Positions 1 through 11,502 are shown, counted from the first letter of the stretch. The stretch is DNA of 64,000 nt from Cyanophora paradoxa (GCA_004431415.1 QPMI01000071.1:477554-541553), one strand, 5' to 3'. Made by a program: numbers and translations. The notes: generated by a model not told the origin, from the sequence alone.

Positions 1-2638
1 ATAAGGCTCAGTTTCGTGCGGATCCGGTACGAAATTTTCCTAGATGTATGGCCATACAAAGGCGACGAGGAAAAGGCCAGTTTCGCGGCGAGCTAGCCGA
101 GCTAGCAGCGCGCCCGGCCGGCGTCTTATTGCTCCAGCGTTCGAGTCCCGGGAAGGGCAGTTGGGGGGAGCGGGGGGGCCTGGGCGGGCCTTGAGCTGCC
201 TTGCGCTGTCGAGGGCTGAAGAGGGGGCCGGGGCGCAGCGACCCCCGAGGCCAACTTCTGCACGGCGAGACATTGGCGCGAAACCAAAAATTTCCCTGCT
301 CTAGATTGCTCTAAACTGCACTTCTGACGTGCTCAGTTTCGCGCCAATCGTTCGCTGTGCTCCGCTAGAATTTCGGCTGGACATGTATGGCGGAATGACA
401 TTATTCTGACATCATTCTGACATTACTAGACAGCGCGAGACTTGACCTTCAAATGCTAGAATCAGCTCGGAAACTAGGCCGGCGGGCGTCCCCGGCCCAA
501 CATTTAGCGTCAGGCGGTGCTCTTTCGATGATGAGTGTCCGCTTGCGCCGGTTTAATGTCAGAATAATGTCAACATGCCCGATATTATCTTGACTTTACT
601 TTGACAATATATATTGATACACTGTACTGTGACTTGAGTACTGCACTGGTACTGTACACTGTGACATCTGCTTGAAACAGCGCTAGCCAGGAGCGCTAGC
701 TCTGCTGTACATCGGTTAAATGAAAGGTGAAAAGAATCGGGTCTGACATTATATCGGTTATATATCGGGTCTGACATTATAAATAATGTCGGAGTACTGT
801 CAGAATAATGTCACTTCCCCCCCCTATCTACTAGTGGGAGGCCGCCGGGCGTTCAACGGCTGCAGGCCTAGGCCTAGGCCTGAGGGTTAAGCTTCAAGGC
901 TTGCGTATCGTAGTACTAGCTATATAGGCTAGTCACAGTAGTATGCATGATCGCATGCGCAGGCCAGAAGGAGTCGACGGTCGCAGAGTCGACGCAGACT
1001 CGCAGGCCCGCGGGCCGAGCTCGAGGCTCATCAGGCCGCTCAGCGGCTCGCAGCGAATGCCGCAGACTGCCCGCAGTGCGCGGCAGCTTCCGAAGTTCAA
1101 GGCTTAATTGCTACTGCCGGGCCAGTGCCAAGTGCCAACCCACTGGAACCCAGTGCCGGGCCGGTTGTTGCCGCAGTACTAGTGCGCCGCAACTTGCGCG
1201 CCAGCTACACTGCCGCGCGCAGTGCCGCACCGGCCGCCGGGGTACCATCGCATCATCGATTCGCATGTCACATTTTTTCTCGCGAGTAAGTACTTGAAGA
1301 ACCTCCTTGCAGGCTAGCCTGGCTAGGCCAGGCTGGCCTGTGGGCTCCTTCACAGGCTCCGTAGGCTCTTAGTAGGTTACAAGAGCAAAACCGAACTTTC
1401 GTTTATACAGAAGTTGTACTTTGATAATTACAAAACTATGTTCATGATTCATGATGTTGAGGAACAGAGTCAGGTCACGACTCAGCCTCACTTACTAGTA
1501 GGTAGTAGGTGGGGCGAGCGGCCGCGAGCCCCGGCCCCCGGCCCCCCGCCGCCGGGCCGCCGGCCCGGGCCCCCGCCGGCCCCCGGGCCCGCGCCCCCCC
1601 CCCGGGCGGGCCGGGCGGCCCGGGCCCCCGTACTACGGTAGCCTAGGCCCTATAGGGCCGTCACGGCGTAGGCTGCCGTAGCCTCCTCGAGCTCAGCCCT
1701 CCTGCCAGGCTGGCCCGGCCCCCGAGTCCTGGGCGGTACTACGGTAGCCGCTGGTGGGACTCGGGCCCCGGCGCCGCCGGGCCGGGCCGACGGGCCGGCG
1801 CCCGCCCCGGGCGGGCCGGGGCCGGGGCCCGGCCCCCGGGGCGGCGGGGCCGGGCCCCGGCCCGGCGGGCCCCGAGCCCCGGCTCCCGGCCCGGTGGCGC
1901 CCTGCCGTGGTGCACCCCGTCCCGGGACCCCGCGGCCCGGGCCCGGTCCCCGCGGCCGGACCCCGGCTCCCGGGCCGGAGTCCCGGCGGCCCGGCGGCCG
2001 GGCCGCGGCCCGCGGGCCGCGGCTCGAGCCGGCGAGCTCCCGGGTCCCGCGCGCGGCCAGGCCGGGCGGTGGGCGGGGCCCTAGTTGGAAACGGGGTAGG
2101 GCCCCCGGCCCCCCGTATTCGGTAACTTACAAAACAACGAGTCGCGCAGCCTGCGGCGCAGGCCTAGGCCTATAGCTAGGCCTACTCCGTTTCCGGTCCA
2201 ACCGGCGGCCGGCCCAGTCAGAGCCCGAGCAGCGCTCGAGGCCGCCGGCGTGTTAGTATCCGCCCTCCTACCGGTAATAGCTACTAGTATAGTATCGGCC
2301 GGGCTGGGGCCGCTGGGCGGCTGCCAGCCAGTGCCAGGCAGTGCCAGCTGCAGCTGCAGCTGGGCGGCCTGCCAGCCAGGCTGGGACCTGGCCCTGGCCC
2401 CCCGCCCCTGGCCCCTGGCCCATGGCCAAGGCCCCTGACTGCAGCGCGCGCCGATCGCGAGACTGCAGTGACTCGAGCTCGGCGACTTCGCACGTGCACC
2501 GCGCCGAGACTGCAGTGACTACTTCGCACGTGCACCGCGCACTGTTTACTTGCTGGTACTTGCTGGTCCGCTGGGCCTACTCCGGTCCGGTACCTGGCCT
2601 GGAGCGGCGGCTCCGAATTCGAATCCGGATCCGAATCC
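1..2638. other. Mosaic intergenic DNA, no solid gene
   Basis: About 2.6 kb alternating between AT-rich stretches (roughly 330-830, with repeated ACATTATTCTGAC-type words) and almost pure G+C stretches (about 1510-2100) made of GGCC/CCGG palindromic words. Short self-complementary words (CTAG, TCGA, GATC, GGCC, AGGCCT) recur throughout. On the minus strand at about 125-273 there is an open stretch after a CAG that could be a last exon of a gene lying beyond the window edge, but nothing in it is recognisable. Everything else reads as non-coding. Confidence 0.4.
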
Positions 2639-5600
2639 TCACCTTCCTCCTCGGCCGGAGCCTCGCCCGGCGACGGCCGCGGCCCCCGGCCCCGCCTCGA
2701 CGCCCCCCTCCGCATTCTCCGGATTCTCCCCGCCGGCCCCAGCCCCCTTGAGCGTGCGGCCGCGGGGCTGCACGCCGGCGGCGCGGGCGGCGCGGGACTC
2801 GCGGAGGAGGGCCTCGAGGCCCCCCGCGTCCTCGAACCCGACCAGGGCCGAGCCCGAGCCCGAGGCCGGGGCCGAGGCCGGGGCCGAGGAGGGGTCCCGC
2901 AGGGGCCGGCTACGGAGCGCGTAGTACGCCTCCAGGTCGTCGCACCTGCCGGCCGATCAAATCGAGGGGTCAACCCGAATACTTCGGTGCGAAATTTCGA
3001 TCTAAGGGAAATTGTAGGAGTGATCTAGATCTTCAAGTGCATTAATGCATTAATCAGGAACTTATAATTCGAAGGGGCGTGGACGCACGCCTCGGCGGCG
3101 GCGGAGGCGGCGCCGAAGAAGGCGCGCGCGGCCGCGAACATCGCCCGCACCCGCTGCCCCCGTCGCCGTCATGATCAGAATTGAGGCCGAGGCCGTGGAA
3201 CCGGGCTCGGGAAAATTTTAAGCAAGACAGCTTGAAGCGAAGCTTGAACTTAAAACTTCGATTTCCTGATCATGAGCTTTCCAACGTTGAAAGCTTTAAC
3301 TCGAAGCTCTACCAAGCTTTAATTTCCCGAGGTAGAAGCTCTAACCATAACTTCAGCTTGGAGCTTTCCTAAGCTAAGATGGAATGAACTATATACAATT
3401 AACGTAACGGGCGCACGGAGTCGAGGACGGGGAGGGAGGGCGCGAAGGAGGGCCGCAGCAGCGCCGACTCCTCTGCCGTCGCCAGGTCTGCCGCGCGTGA
3501 AAATCGGCACCGGCACCGCGCGGCGCGCGAATCGAAACTCGCAACGGCGGCGCGAAACTCCGCGAAAATTCGAGCGGGCCGGGTTTTATATATTTGTTTA
3601 TTGATTTGGGTCCCGAGCGGAGCGCACCGAGCGGAGGGGGAAGGTAAAGGGCGTGGCGGCGGCCGGCGGAGGCCCGCGCCGCGCCGCCCTTGATCTTGCG
3701 CCGCTTGGCGGGCCGCTCGCCCCCCGGGCCCCCCCGGGCGCCGCCCTCCCCGCCGGGCGCTGCAGTGGCTGCCGGCACCGGCGGTGCCAGCCGCCGCATT
3801 GCGATGCCGCCGGACGATGCCTGTGAAAATTGCGAATCATTAAAGTAGAAAGGAAAGTTCTCGATTCACAATTTAATTTGTTTCCCAAGACCTTGAAGAA
3901 GAAGCTCAACAAAATTAAAGACAGCTTAGATGCGTCGATAAATATCGATAAGAGCTCCGAAGGGCTCAGATATATGAAGGGTGAAGGCACCTCGTAGAAG
4001 GGGCGGGCGGCGATTGGGTCGGGCGGCTCGAGGAGGGGCCACGCCGCCGCATGGCTCCGCAGCGCGCGCATCAGCGCCGCCGCCTCGAGCCGGAACTGCT
4101 CGCATCGGATCAGATCAGATCAGATCGGATCGGATCGGATCAGAAGTCGGGTCGCGCCTGGGCGGCGAGGCGCGCGGAGGCGGCCTCTGGGTCAGCCTTT
4201 TGTCGCTTCTCTTTGGCCGGCGCGGTTTCGGGTTCGGGCCCGGGGGGAGGCGGCGGGGCCGGCGCCGGGACCGGCGGCGGCGGCGGCGGCGGCGGAGGCC
4301 GGACGCAGCCGCGCGGCAGGGTTGCGCGGGCCGAAATGGGCGGTCTGCGGGCCGGCCCGGCGGAGAGCGGGCTGCGCTCGGGCGCGGGCGGCGCGGCCGC
4401 GGGGACGCGGGGGGCGGAGGGGACGGGGGCGGGGAGCCCCTGCCTCGCGCCCGCGGCCGCGGCGGGGCCGGGAAGCAGGAGGGGCGGCGGGGCGGCGCCG
4501 GCGGCCGCGGGCGCTGCCGATCCGGAGCCGACGCCGACTGGGCTCGCGAGGCGGGCCTCGGCCAGCGACTGTGCAAAGCAAATCATTAGCGCAGGCGGTG
4601 GCTCAAGACGAGCATTAGAATTCTCAAAGGATTATAATTAAAATGCGAGTGAAGACCTGGGCGAGGTCGCCGGTGGGGGAGGCCGCCTCGGGAGACGCCT
4701 TTTTCTTCTTCTTTGCCGCCGCTATCGATGTCGAACCGTATCGGAACTGGAGAGCGGAGGTCTTGGCCTTGGCGGCCGCGGCCGCGGCTGCGCGTGCGGC
4801 GCGCAGCACTCGATGTGAGCTCGCCCCGCGCGAAATTAAAGCCTAGCCGAAGCCTAGCCTGTAGTCTGCTCTCCTAAACGCTCGCGCACGGATCGGGCCG
4901 GTGTGGACGAGGAGGGCGTCGGGGAGCGCCGCGATGCGCCCCCGCACGAGCTGCGCCGAGCCGCGCCGCGCGAACGTTAACGTAATCGCGGCTCGGTAAT
5001 TTAAAATCGCGCTTAAAGCTCAAGCCACCCGCAGTGGCGGCGCCGGCACCGGGCGGGCACCTGCTTGGCGGCAAGGACGGCGGGGGCCAGCGACGCGCGA
5101 ACGTTAACGCGGCTCGGTAAAATTGCGCCTGCATCTAAATCTAGAGCCACCCGCAGTGGCGGCGGGCACCTGCTTGGCGGCAAGGACGGCGGGGGCCAGC
5201 GACGCGAACGCGAACCGCGCTCCCTTCGCACGCGCAGCGCCGGCGATCGGTTACAGACCTAGGCCGCGCCCAGGCATAGCCTAAGCTTAGGCCTAGGCCT
5301 GGGCCGCACCCCGCAGGCCTCTGGATCCGAGCTCCGGCCCTGTCCGCGGCCAGCGCCAGCGCCGGCGCCGGCGGAAGGGAGGCGGGCCTCCATGAGGCGC
5401 GCCCCGCGGTACTCCTTCACGTGCGCCGCCCAGACCTGGCGATCGCGAGCCGCTTGATCAGCGCCAGCGCTCGAACTCCGGATCCGGATCCGAAAGAAAG
5501 GCGGCAAATAGCTATAAATAGGGCCTCGAACTTCAAGGCCAAGTTGGAAAGAAATATTAATGGAAACTGAGATATGATATAGCAGCGACGTAGACACGTT

Positions 5601-7054
5601 TCAAGGGGTAAATCGCGATTGGGTTCATGGGCTTCTAGCACCAAATTAAAGGGAGAGTGGGTGACGGGCGAGGTCACGACATGTACATCCGAAATCGAGC
5701 TCGAGGCGGCAAATTCGAAGGCGGCGTCACAACGGCGTTCTTAAGCTTCTAGCTACACATATATATAGCTGTTGGCTCTAAATTACTTGACCGAGTCAGG
5801 GGGGAGAGGGAGGGCGAGGGGAAAGGCTAGTGGAAATAGTTATAAGCTTCAGGAGGAGGGAGGGTGGCGCCGGTGTTTGCCGGTGACTCCTTTTAGCTTT
5901 AGCCGCCGCACTCCCGAGTCAGGAGGGAGGGCGGCCGCGCACGTCTCGGGGGAGGGTGACGGCGGCGGTGAAGCCCTGCTTGCGGAAGTACCCCAGCGCA
6001 AACTCGTCTGCGTCGATGTTCAGACGCGCGCGTGAAAATCATAATCGATGTATGTTAATATAGGCGGCGAGGAATATATGTGTGTGTTCATCAATCATAT
6101 GCATAATAAGCGGAAAGGGGACTAGTAGACATAATAAGAGGAAAGGGGACCACCGCGAACTCGTCTGGCGGGCGAACAGTTCAGACGCGCAATATTAATA
6201 CGAGGATCGAAATCATAACCGATGCATATATGATAAGCGGCGAGGAATAATTATCGATGTTATAGGAAAAGGGGGACTGCTGCTCCGGGGCCGGACCGGC
6301 GAAGGTGAGGAGGTGGGTGTGGCCGGAGCGGCGGAGGCCATCCTTCAGGTGGCTCATCATGCGCGTCCCCAGGCCCTGCGCGCCCGGCCCGCGGCTCGAA
6401 ATCAAAGAATCACGAGGCTCGAAATCAAAGATTCGCGAGGCTCGAAATCAAAGATTCGCGAGGCTAGAAAAAGAAGCATCGATGTAGAGGGGACGCCGCC
6501 CCGCGCGCGGCGTTCTGGCGCGGCGCCACCGCGAAACGAGCGGCGTCATATTATTTGACGCTTTAAAATTTCGCAACGTGCACAGCGCGCGCCCCGCAAA
6601 GAAGCCTAAGCGAAATCTATCTCGGTCTCCATCTCGGTTTCTAGAGAGCGAAATCGTTCGCGGACTCCAATGCGGAGTTAATTTTGGCTGCACGTATTCA
6701 CCGCGAAATTCGCCGCCATCGCACTCTCGATTTATTGTGTTATACACTCTCAGCGCAAAACGCATTCTAGGATCGCCCTTGCGAACCGCTCGATATAATT
6801 GGCCGCCCATAAGTCGACATACAGCGCGCCCTATCGATATTTCGCACCTGGACCTGGTGTTCCTTCAGGACAGCGCAAAGTGCCACCTCCGCAAATCGGA
6901 CCTGCGGCGCAGCCGGGCGCGAAATTTTATGCTTTAATTTAATAAGCTTGCTAGGAGTAAATTTGAATTGAATTCAATAAGCTTGCTAGGCACCCCCTTG
7001 GAGTCCACGGATCGGTACGTGATGGCCCCCGCGACGCCGCCACCGGTACCGCCG

Positions 7055-7094
<40 letters not shown>

Positions 7095-8454
7095 TTCCGG
7101 CCAGCGCCACGAGGGTCTCGTGCGTCCTGTGGACACGGGCAGCGCACGATCAGCGGCGCCTGAAGCTGCACAAAATAGGCTCTCGGCTTTAACTTATAAT
7201 TAGGCTCTTATAACGATGTACGGCTTTTTAACTTACTCTTCATATAATTAGGCTCTTATTAGGCTTTAACTTATAACTAGGCTCTGCAGAGTTCGCGCAT
7301 GCGCATGCGCACCGGTCGAAGATAAGGCGGCCGATGTACGGGCGCGGGAGCAGCGGGAGCTGTCGGTCGTAGACTTCGCACGCGGCGGCCTGCGCGCGCG
7401 CGCACGCGGGCAGCGTCAGACTTCGATCCGCCCGGCGCAAAGGGAATGAGGCCCGGGCGCGCGCACTAGCCAGGAGAGCTGCTGGGCGTCGCGGCAGCTG
7501 GTCGCCAGGCGGAACGTGAGCTCTCCGCGCAGCTCCAGCACCGCACAGCGCTCTTCGCGCGCGAGGTGGTGCATACCGGGCTGCGATTCGAGGTTTTCGC
7601 GGTGCGTCATGATCAGCGCGAAAATGTCTACATCTGCAGCTGCAGGCCTAATTTTATAAGAGCGGGCCGTAGCTGGCGCTATCGACGTCGCGGTCTTTCT
7701 ATTCTGACGACTCACCGCTTTCATCGCCTCCGCGAGGGCCTTGAGCGAGGGCGCGGCCGGCGCACGAGGCGCCGCGACAGCGGCCGAATTCGAAGTCCGC
7801 GGCCTGGCCGGAGGCTGCGCAGGGGCACTAGGGGGACGAAAGGCTGCGCGCTTTGCCCCGGAAGCCAACGGAGCTGGACCTGGACCCGCGCGCGCTGCGG
7901 ATGGGCTGACGGACATGACTACAGCCCCGGCAGCGGGCGGGGCGGACGGGCTGCGGGCCGCCGCCGAGACGATATCGATGCCAGGCGATGGAGATGATGC
8001 TTCAAGAGCCCCGGACGCTGAGGAGCGCGGCCGCTGGGCGGGAGTGACGAGATCATGGAGAGAAGGCACGGATGAAGAGCCAGCGCGCTTCCGGCCAGGC
8101 GTGGCCTTGGGCGTGACGGACTCGTTGAGCTGCGGCAGCTCCAGATTCGAGAGAGCACTGTCGCCCGCAAGTGGCGCCGGCGGCTCGGCCGCGGGCGAGT
8201 GCTGTTGTAGTTTTGCGGGGGTCGGCTGGCCGTGGCCCTCGCGCAATCCGGCGCTGGCGCCAGGGTCGAGGGGGCTTCGAAAAAGCTCCGCGAAACCCGA
8301 AGGCGCCGGTCCTGGCGTGCCGACGTCGACGGTCTTCGCGGCGCTCGCGCTCCCGTCTGTGGTGCCATTCGGCGCAGCTGGAGACGTCAGCGGTGCGCAT
8401 TCTTCATTGGATGCGGTCGCGATCGACGCCTGTGCCGCGCCCGCAAAGTTCATG
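2639..8454 (-). CDS. GCN5: GCN5/KAT2-type histone acetyltransferase with C-terminal bromodomain, many exons
   Basis: Nuclear lysine acetyltransferase, the catalytic subunit of SAGA/ADA-type coactivators. The start at 8454 opens a disordered Ala/Pro/Ser exon ending at a GTGAGT donor (7715). Catalytic-domain exons follow: LPRPYIGRLIFDR (about 7320), ETLVALAG plus a glycine tract (about 7000-7130), RFAEVALCAVLKEHQVQ (about 6860-6910, holding the catalytic Glu of the family and leading into the acetyl-CoA loop), GLGTRMMSHLKDGL (about 6300-6375), FALGYFRKQGF (about 5945-6008) and VWAAHVKEYRGARLMEARL (about 5330-5434). A disordered Pro/Ala linker (about 4140-4600) precedes the bromodomain, seen as ALMRALRSHAAAWPLLEP, then FYE (about 3990-4060), VRAMFAAARAFF (about 3110-3150) and DDLEAYY (about 2930). 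The frame stops at TGA 2639-2641. Introns are longer and AT-richer than elsewhere in the window. The family assignment is firm; exact exon edges, the linker and the C-terminus are inferred. Confidence 0.82.
4105..4143. repeat. GATC-based short tandem repeat
   Basis: Alternating AGATC and GGATC units, about eight in a row. It lies between the Pro/Ala linker and the first bromodomain exon of the minus-strand GCN5 gene. It contains no GT donor, so it is probably intron sequence near a 3' splice site, or part of a low-complexity exon. Confidence 0.8.
5029..5205. repeat. Tandem duplication carrying a short GCN5 exon
   Basis: Two near-identical copies (about 5029-5098 and 5147-5205) share GCCACCCGCAGTGGCGGC and the following GCACCTGCTTGGCGGCAAGG. 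On the minus strand each encodes the same peptide, ASLAPAVLAAKQ, ending at a CAG|GTGCCC donor. That peptide fits the helix joining the acetyltransferase core to the linker, which is needed only once, so one copy is redundant or they are alternatives. Confidence 0.75.
5998..6253. repeat. Diverged duplication of a GCN5 intron/exon boundary
   Basis: Segment 5998-6080 (ACTCGTCTGCG ... GTTCAGACGCGC ... GGCGGCGAGGAAT) recurs diverged at about 6154-6253 within the adjoining intron. Read on the minus strand, both copies keep a CTGAAC branch-like site and a CAG followed by ACGAGTT or ACGAGTTC, the start of the exon holding ALGYFRKQGF. Only the lower-coordinate copy continues into that exon. Between them lies a further imperfect direct repeat (ATAATAAG...GGAAAGGGGAC). 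Confidence 0.75.
7051..7090. repeat. GCC trinucleotide repeat encoding polyglycine
   Basis: Ten perfect GCC units plus flanking imperfect units. On the minus strand they lie in frame inside the GCN5 catalytic domain and give about 15 consecutive glycines after ALAGS, followed by Thr and three more Gly before VAGAITYRS. Confidence 0.85.
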
Positions 8455-8847
8455 TTGCGCCGCCGAGCTCGCTGAGCTAGATATCGATCAATATCTAGAG
8501 AGAAACATTTTCAGTATAAATCCGCGCGCGTGGGGGAGCTAGGGGAGGAGGGGACGGAGAGGGGTGGGGGCCGGGATGGCCCATGGGGGAAGGGCTGATC
8601 ATGAGCGCTACATAAATATTTTAATATATAGCTCCCCCCTGCCGGCTGCGGGATTCCCTCTAGCTCAGATTTAAAATCCCCGCCCGTATATCCCTGCTCG
8701 CTTCCGTATACTTGCAGGGTGAATTTGCAATCAAATCTCGCGCCCTTACAGCGCCAGCTCAGCGGCTTCTGAAAAAACGCGCAGCTTTTCAAGTTTCGCG
8801 CCCTTCGACATCTCGCATATTCAGTGCAAGCTTGGATCGAAGGAAAG

Positions 8848-11502
8848 ATGCCCATCTTCATGAAATTCAACGAATCGGCGCTCTTCCCAGGGCTGGTTAT
8901 GCCAACGATGGTGAACAACCCTTTCATGCCTATCGCCTCCGACGGTCCGCCGGAGCAGGGGATCGGTATATTTGATGACAACAATGTCGAGGATCTCGTC
9001 GACATGGGCGGCGCTCATCCTTCTGAATGTGCGCTCATTCTTGGGAATGCCTCTTCTCTCAAAATAGACTCCAGTCAACCTCACGCGTGCGCAGGGCACA
9101 TTTGGGCGAGCTACGCCGATCGAATTCCCGCCAAAGTGAGGAAATCCGCGCAAATGTGAGCCAGCGCGCGTCCGCGAAGATTTCGCGCGCAATTATATTA
9201 ATTGTGTTCGCACACAGGGCGATCGAGGCCTGGGAGCCCCCGCCGGGCTCGCCCGAGCGCATCGAGATGGCACAGAAGGCGCTGCGGATCTCCCCGCACT
9301 GCACAGAGGCGTCGAGGCTACGACGCGCGAGGTGCCTCCACGCGCGCGAGTTTGCGCGCCTGCTTCCTTCGCTCATCTTAATTTGAACTCCGTCCGCAGG
9401 AAGCGTTGCGCTGGTTCGAGAAGGGCATCGAGGCGGGCCCGCTCTTCTACGGCGAGAAGAATTTCGAGGACGCGCGCAGCGATGGCGAAATGTGGGATTA
9501 CCTTCCGATGCGCGGCTTCTACCGGGTGCGCGCTTCGATTCGAATTTATTTTTCGAACCCGTTCTCCTCCTCGCGCCGGCGCCGACCTGAATTTCTCGCC
9601 AGTGCTTGTTCGCGGCCGCCAACGTGCTGCGGAGGATGAACCGCTACAAGGATGCGTACGCCAAGTACAAGCGGCTCCTCGAATTCGATCCCAGAGTGTA
9701 CGCGCTTAACGCTTGTGCCCCGTCCGCTGCGGCGCTTTAATTTCGAATTCGCCAACTTCGGTCCGTTCGAATTCGAGCAGGTCCGCGAAGCACGGCACGG
9801 TGATCAACCCGTATCCCAGCTTCATCGAGTGCCTCCTCGGCCTCGGCAAGTGGGGCGAGGCTGCCGCGTACCTCTTCTCGCGAGACGAGGCGATGCTGGA
9901 GTTTGCTTTCAAGCCGTCCTCCTACCTCACCCGGACCTACACTCGCATTCTTGTCACTCTCAAGGTGCCTTTAATTTCTTCTTATCATAATGTTAATTAC
10001 ATATATATAATGCCCCGTGCTTTCTTGTACTAACTATCAGATAAATCCTGTTTAATCCTTTCTCGGTGCTCCGCCAAGTTTGATCCGATCCGCCGGCAGC
10101 TGGGCAAGTCGCCGAAGCTGCCCGGGCAGGCGATTCTGCAGTACCTGCTGACGACGTTCTGGGACGGCGTCTGCCCCGGCTGCGCGGACCGCGTGCCGCG
10201 GAAGCCGAGCAAGGAGGAGGTCGCGGCGGGCCACACGTGCAGGCCCGACCCCGTGCTCGCCCTGCTAGCCGGCGAGCCCCTGCCCGAGCGGCGGGACCCC
10301 GGGACGGTCACATTCGCCTCGCCCGCCACCGTCCGAACCTACGTCCGCCAATTCGGCAAGCACTGGCGCGGTGCGCTCTATCGCGACCTCCAGCTCTCTT
10401 CCGTCTAGATCTAGATCTAGATCTTTTCCCGTCTAGATCTAGATCTAGATCTTGTCGCGGTGCACGGCATCACGTCTAGATCTCTTCGGCCCGCTGTCCC
10501 GTCCGAATTGGCGCTGCAGCTGACTAGTGTTCTCGATCGCCGCAGCCGAGCCCGGAATCCTTGCTCAGGTGATTGAGATGGACCGCGTCGTCCGCCGCCG
10601 CTGCGCGGAAGGGCCCCGCCGCGAGTGTCCCACTCGGGTCCGCCCTCTAATTTCCTCTCCGGATCCCATATGCATGCCCGGCCCTTGCTTCGAATTCTCC
10701 GACACGCTCGCGCGCGGCCGCTGCAGGTTATCGAGGAATTCGGCTGCGGGTGCTGCGGCTTCCCGGGCGCGCCGAAGCCGCCCAAGCACGGGTCGAAGGC
10801 CGCGGCCGGGGCACACGCTTGCGCCGCCTGCGGCCGCTCTGGCGACGACCTCCTTCGGTGTGGAAGAGCCCAAGCTCTATACGCGTAGGCCGGCGCCCTT
10901 CCTTCTAATTCTGACCGCCGGCCCCGCGGCCGCGGCCAGCTGTGGCTGCCGGGAGGTGTACTACTGCGACACGAAGTGCCAGAAGACGCACTGGTGCACC
11001 CACAAGGTACGCTGCGTTCTCTGCTGCAGATTTCGCGCCCCGCGACCGGTTTTCGCAGGCCGCGTGCAAGCTTCAGGGTGCGGCGGCGGCCGCTTCCAAG
11101 CGCAGCGCCGAGAACGCGCCGCCCGCGAATTCAAAGGGAGCGGCATCGATATCCGAGTGCTCCGCGTGCGGCCGCTCCAGCGATGACCTCCTCCGGTGCC
11201 GCCCGCCTCGCGCGCGCGCTGCCGAGTCGGATGGCATGCAATGTCCTCATGGTCGCGCTTCGGGCTCGCGACCGGCGCAGGTGCTCGCAGTGCCGCCAGG
11301 CGCAGTACTGCGACGCGGCGTGCCAGCGGAAGCACTGGGCCGCTCACAAGGTCCGTTGAATTTAAATTGAATTTTCTCGGCGTCCAGTTGGGTTTGCTAA
11401 CTACTGGGTTTGCAGGCGGCGTGCACGGAGTCGGCGCAGAAGGCCTCCGGAACCGCTCGCGCCGGCGCCGGCGCGGCTGCCGCCACCGCCACCCGAGCCT
11501 AG
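8848..11502 (+). CDS. TPR (ST7-like) protein with two C-terminal MYND zinc fingers
   Basis: Multi-exon protein. An N-terminal segment begins MPIFMKFNESALFPG and is joined in phase (donor at 9087, acceptor at 9217) to IEAWEPPPGSPERIEMAQKA and then ALRWFEKGIEAG, NVLRRMNRYKDAYAKYKRLL and GLGKWGEAAAYLF. This matches the helical-repeat core of ST7-like/bacterial TPR proteins. A linker with TTFWDGVCPGCADRVP follows. The C-terminus has two MYND fingers, CAACGRSGDDLLRC + YYCDTKCQKTHWCTHK and CSACGRSSDDLLRC + YCDAACQRKHWAAHK, both with introns at the same two places. MYND fingers bind Pro-rich partner peptides. The stop is TAG 11500-11502. The gene is divergent from GCN5 with about 390 bp between start codons. 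Exon 1 and the 10408-10735 section are the least certain parts. Confidence 0.75.
10401..10453. repeat. Direct repeat of a TCTAGATC array in an intron
   Basis: Two copies of an approximately 24-29-base unit made of overlapping CTAGAT words, separated by TTTTCCC/G. They sit in the intron following the exon that ends GKHWR of the TPR-MYND gene. Confidence 0.85.

Noticed and set aside
4322-4618. Arg/Gly-rich plus-strand open frames around 3981-4641
   Set aside because: Antisense of the Pro/Ala-rich linker exon of GCN5.
7741-8475. 244-residue plus-strand open frame
   Set aside because: Mirror of GCN5 exon 1, whose minus-strand reading ends at a perfect GTGAGT donor and leads into catalytic exons.
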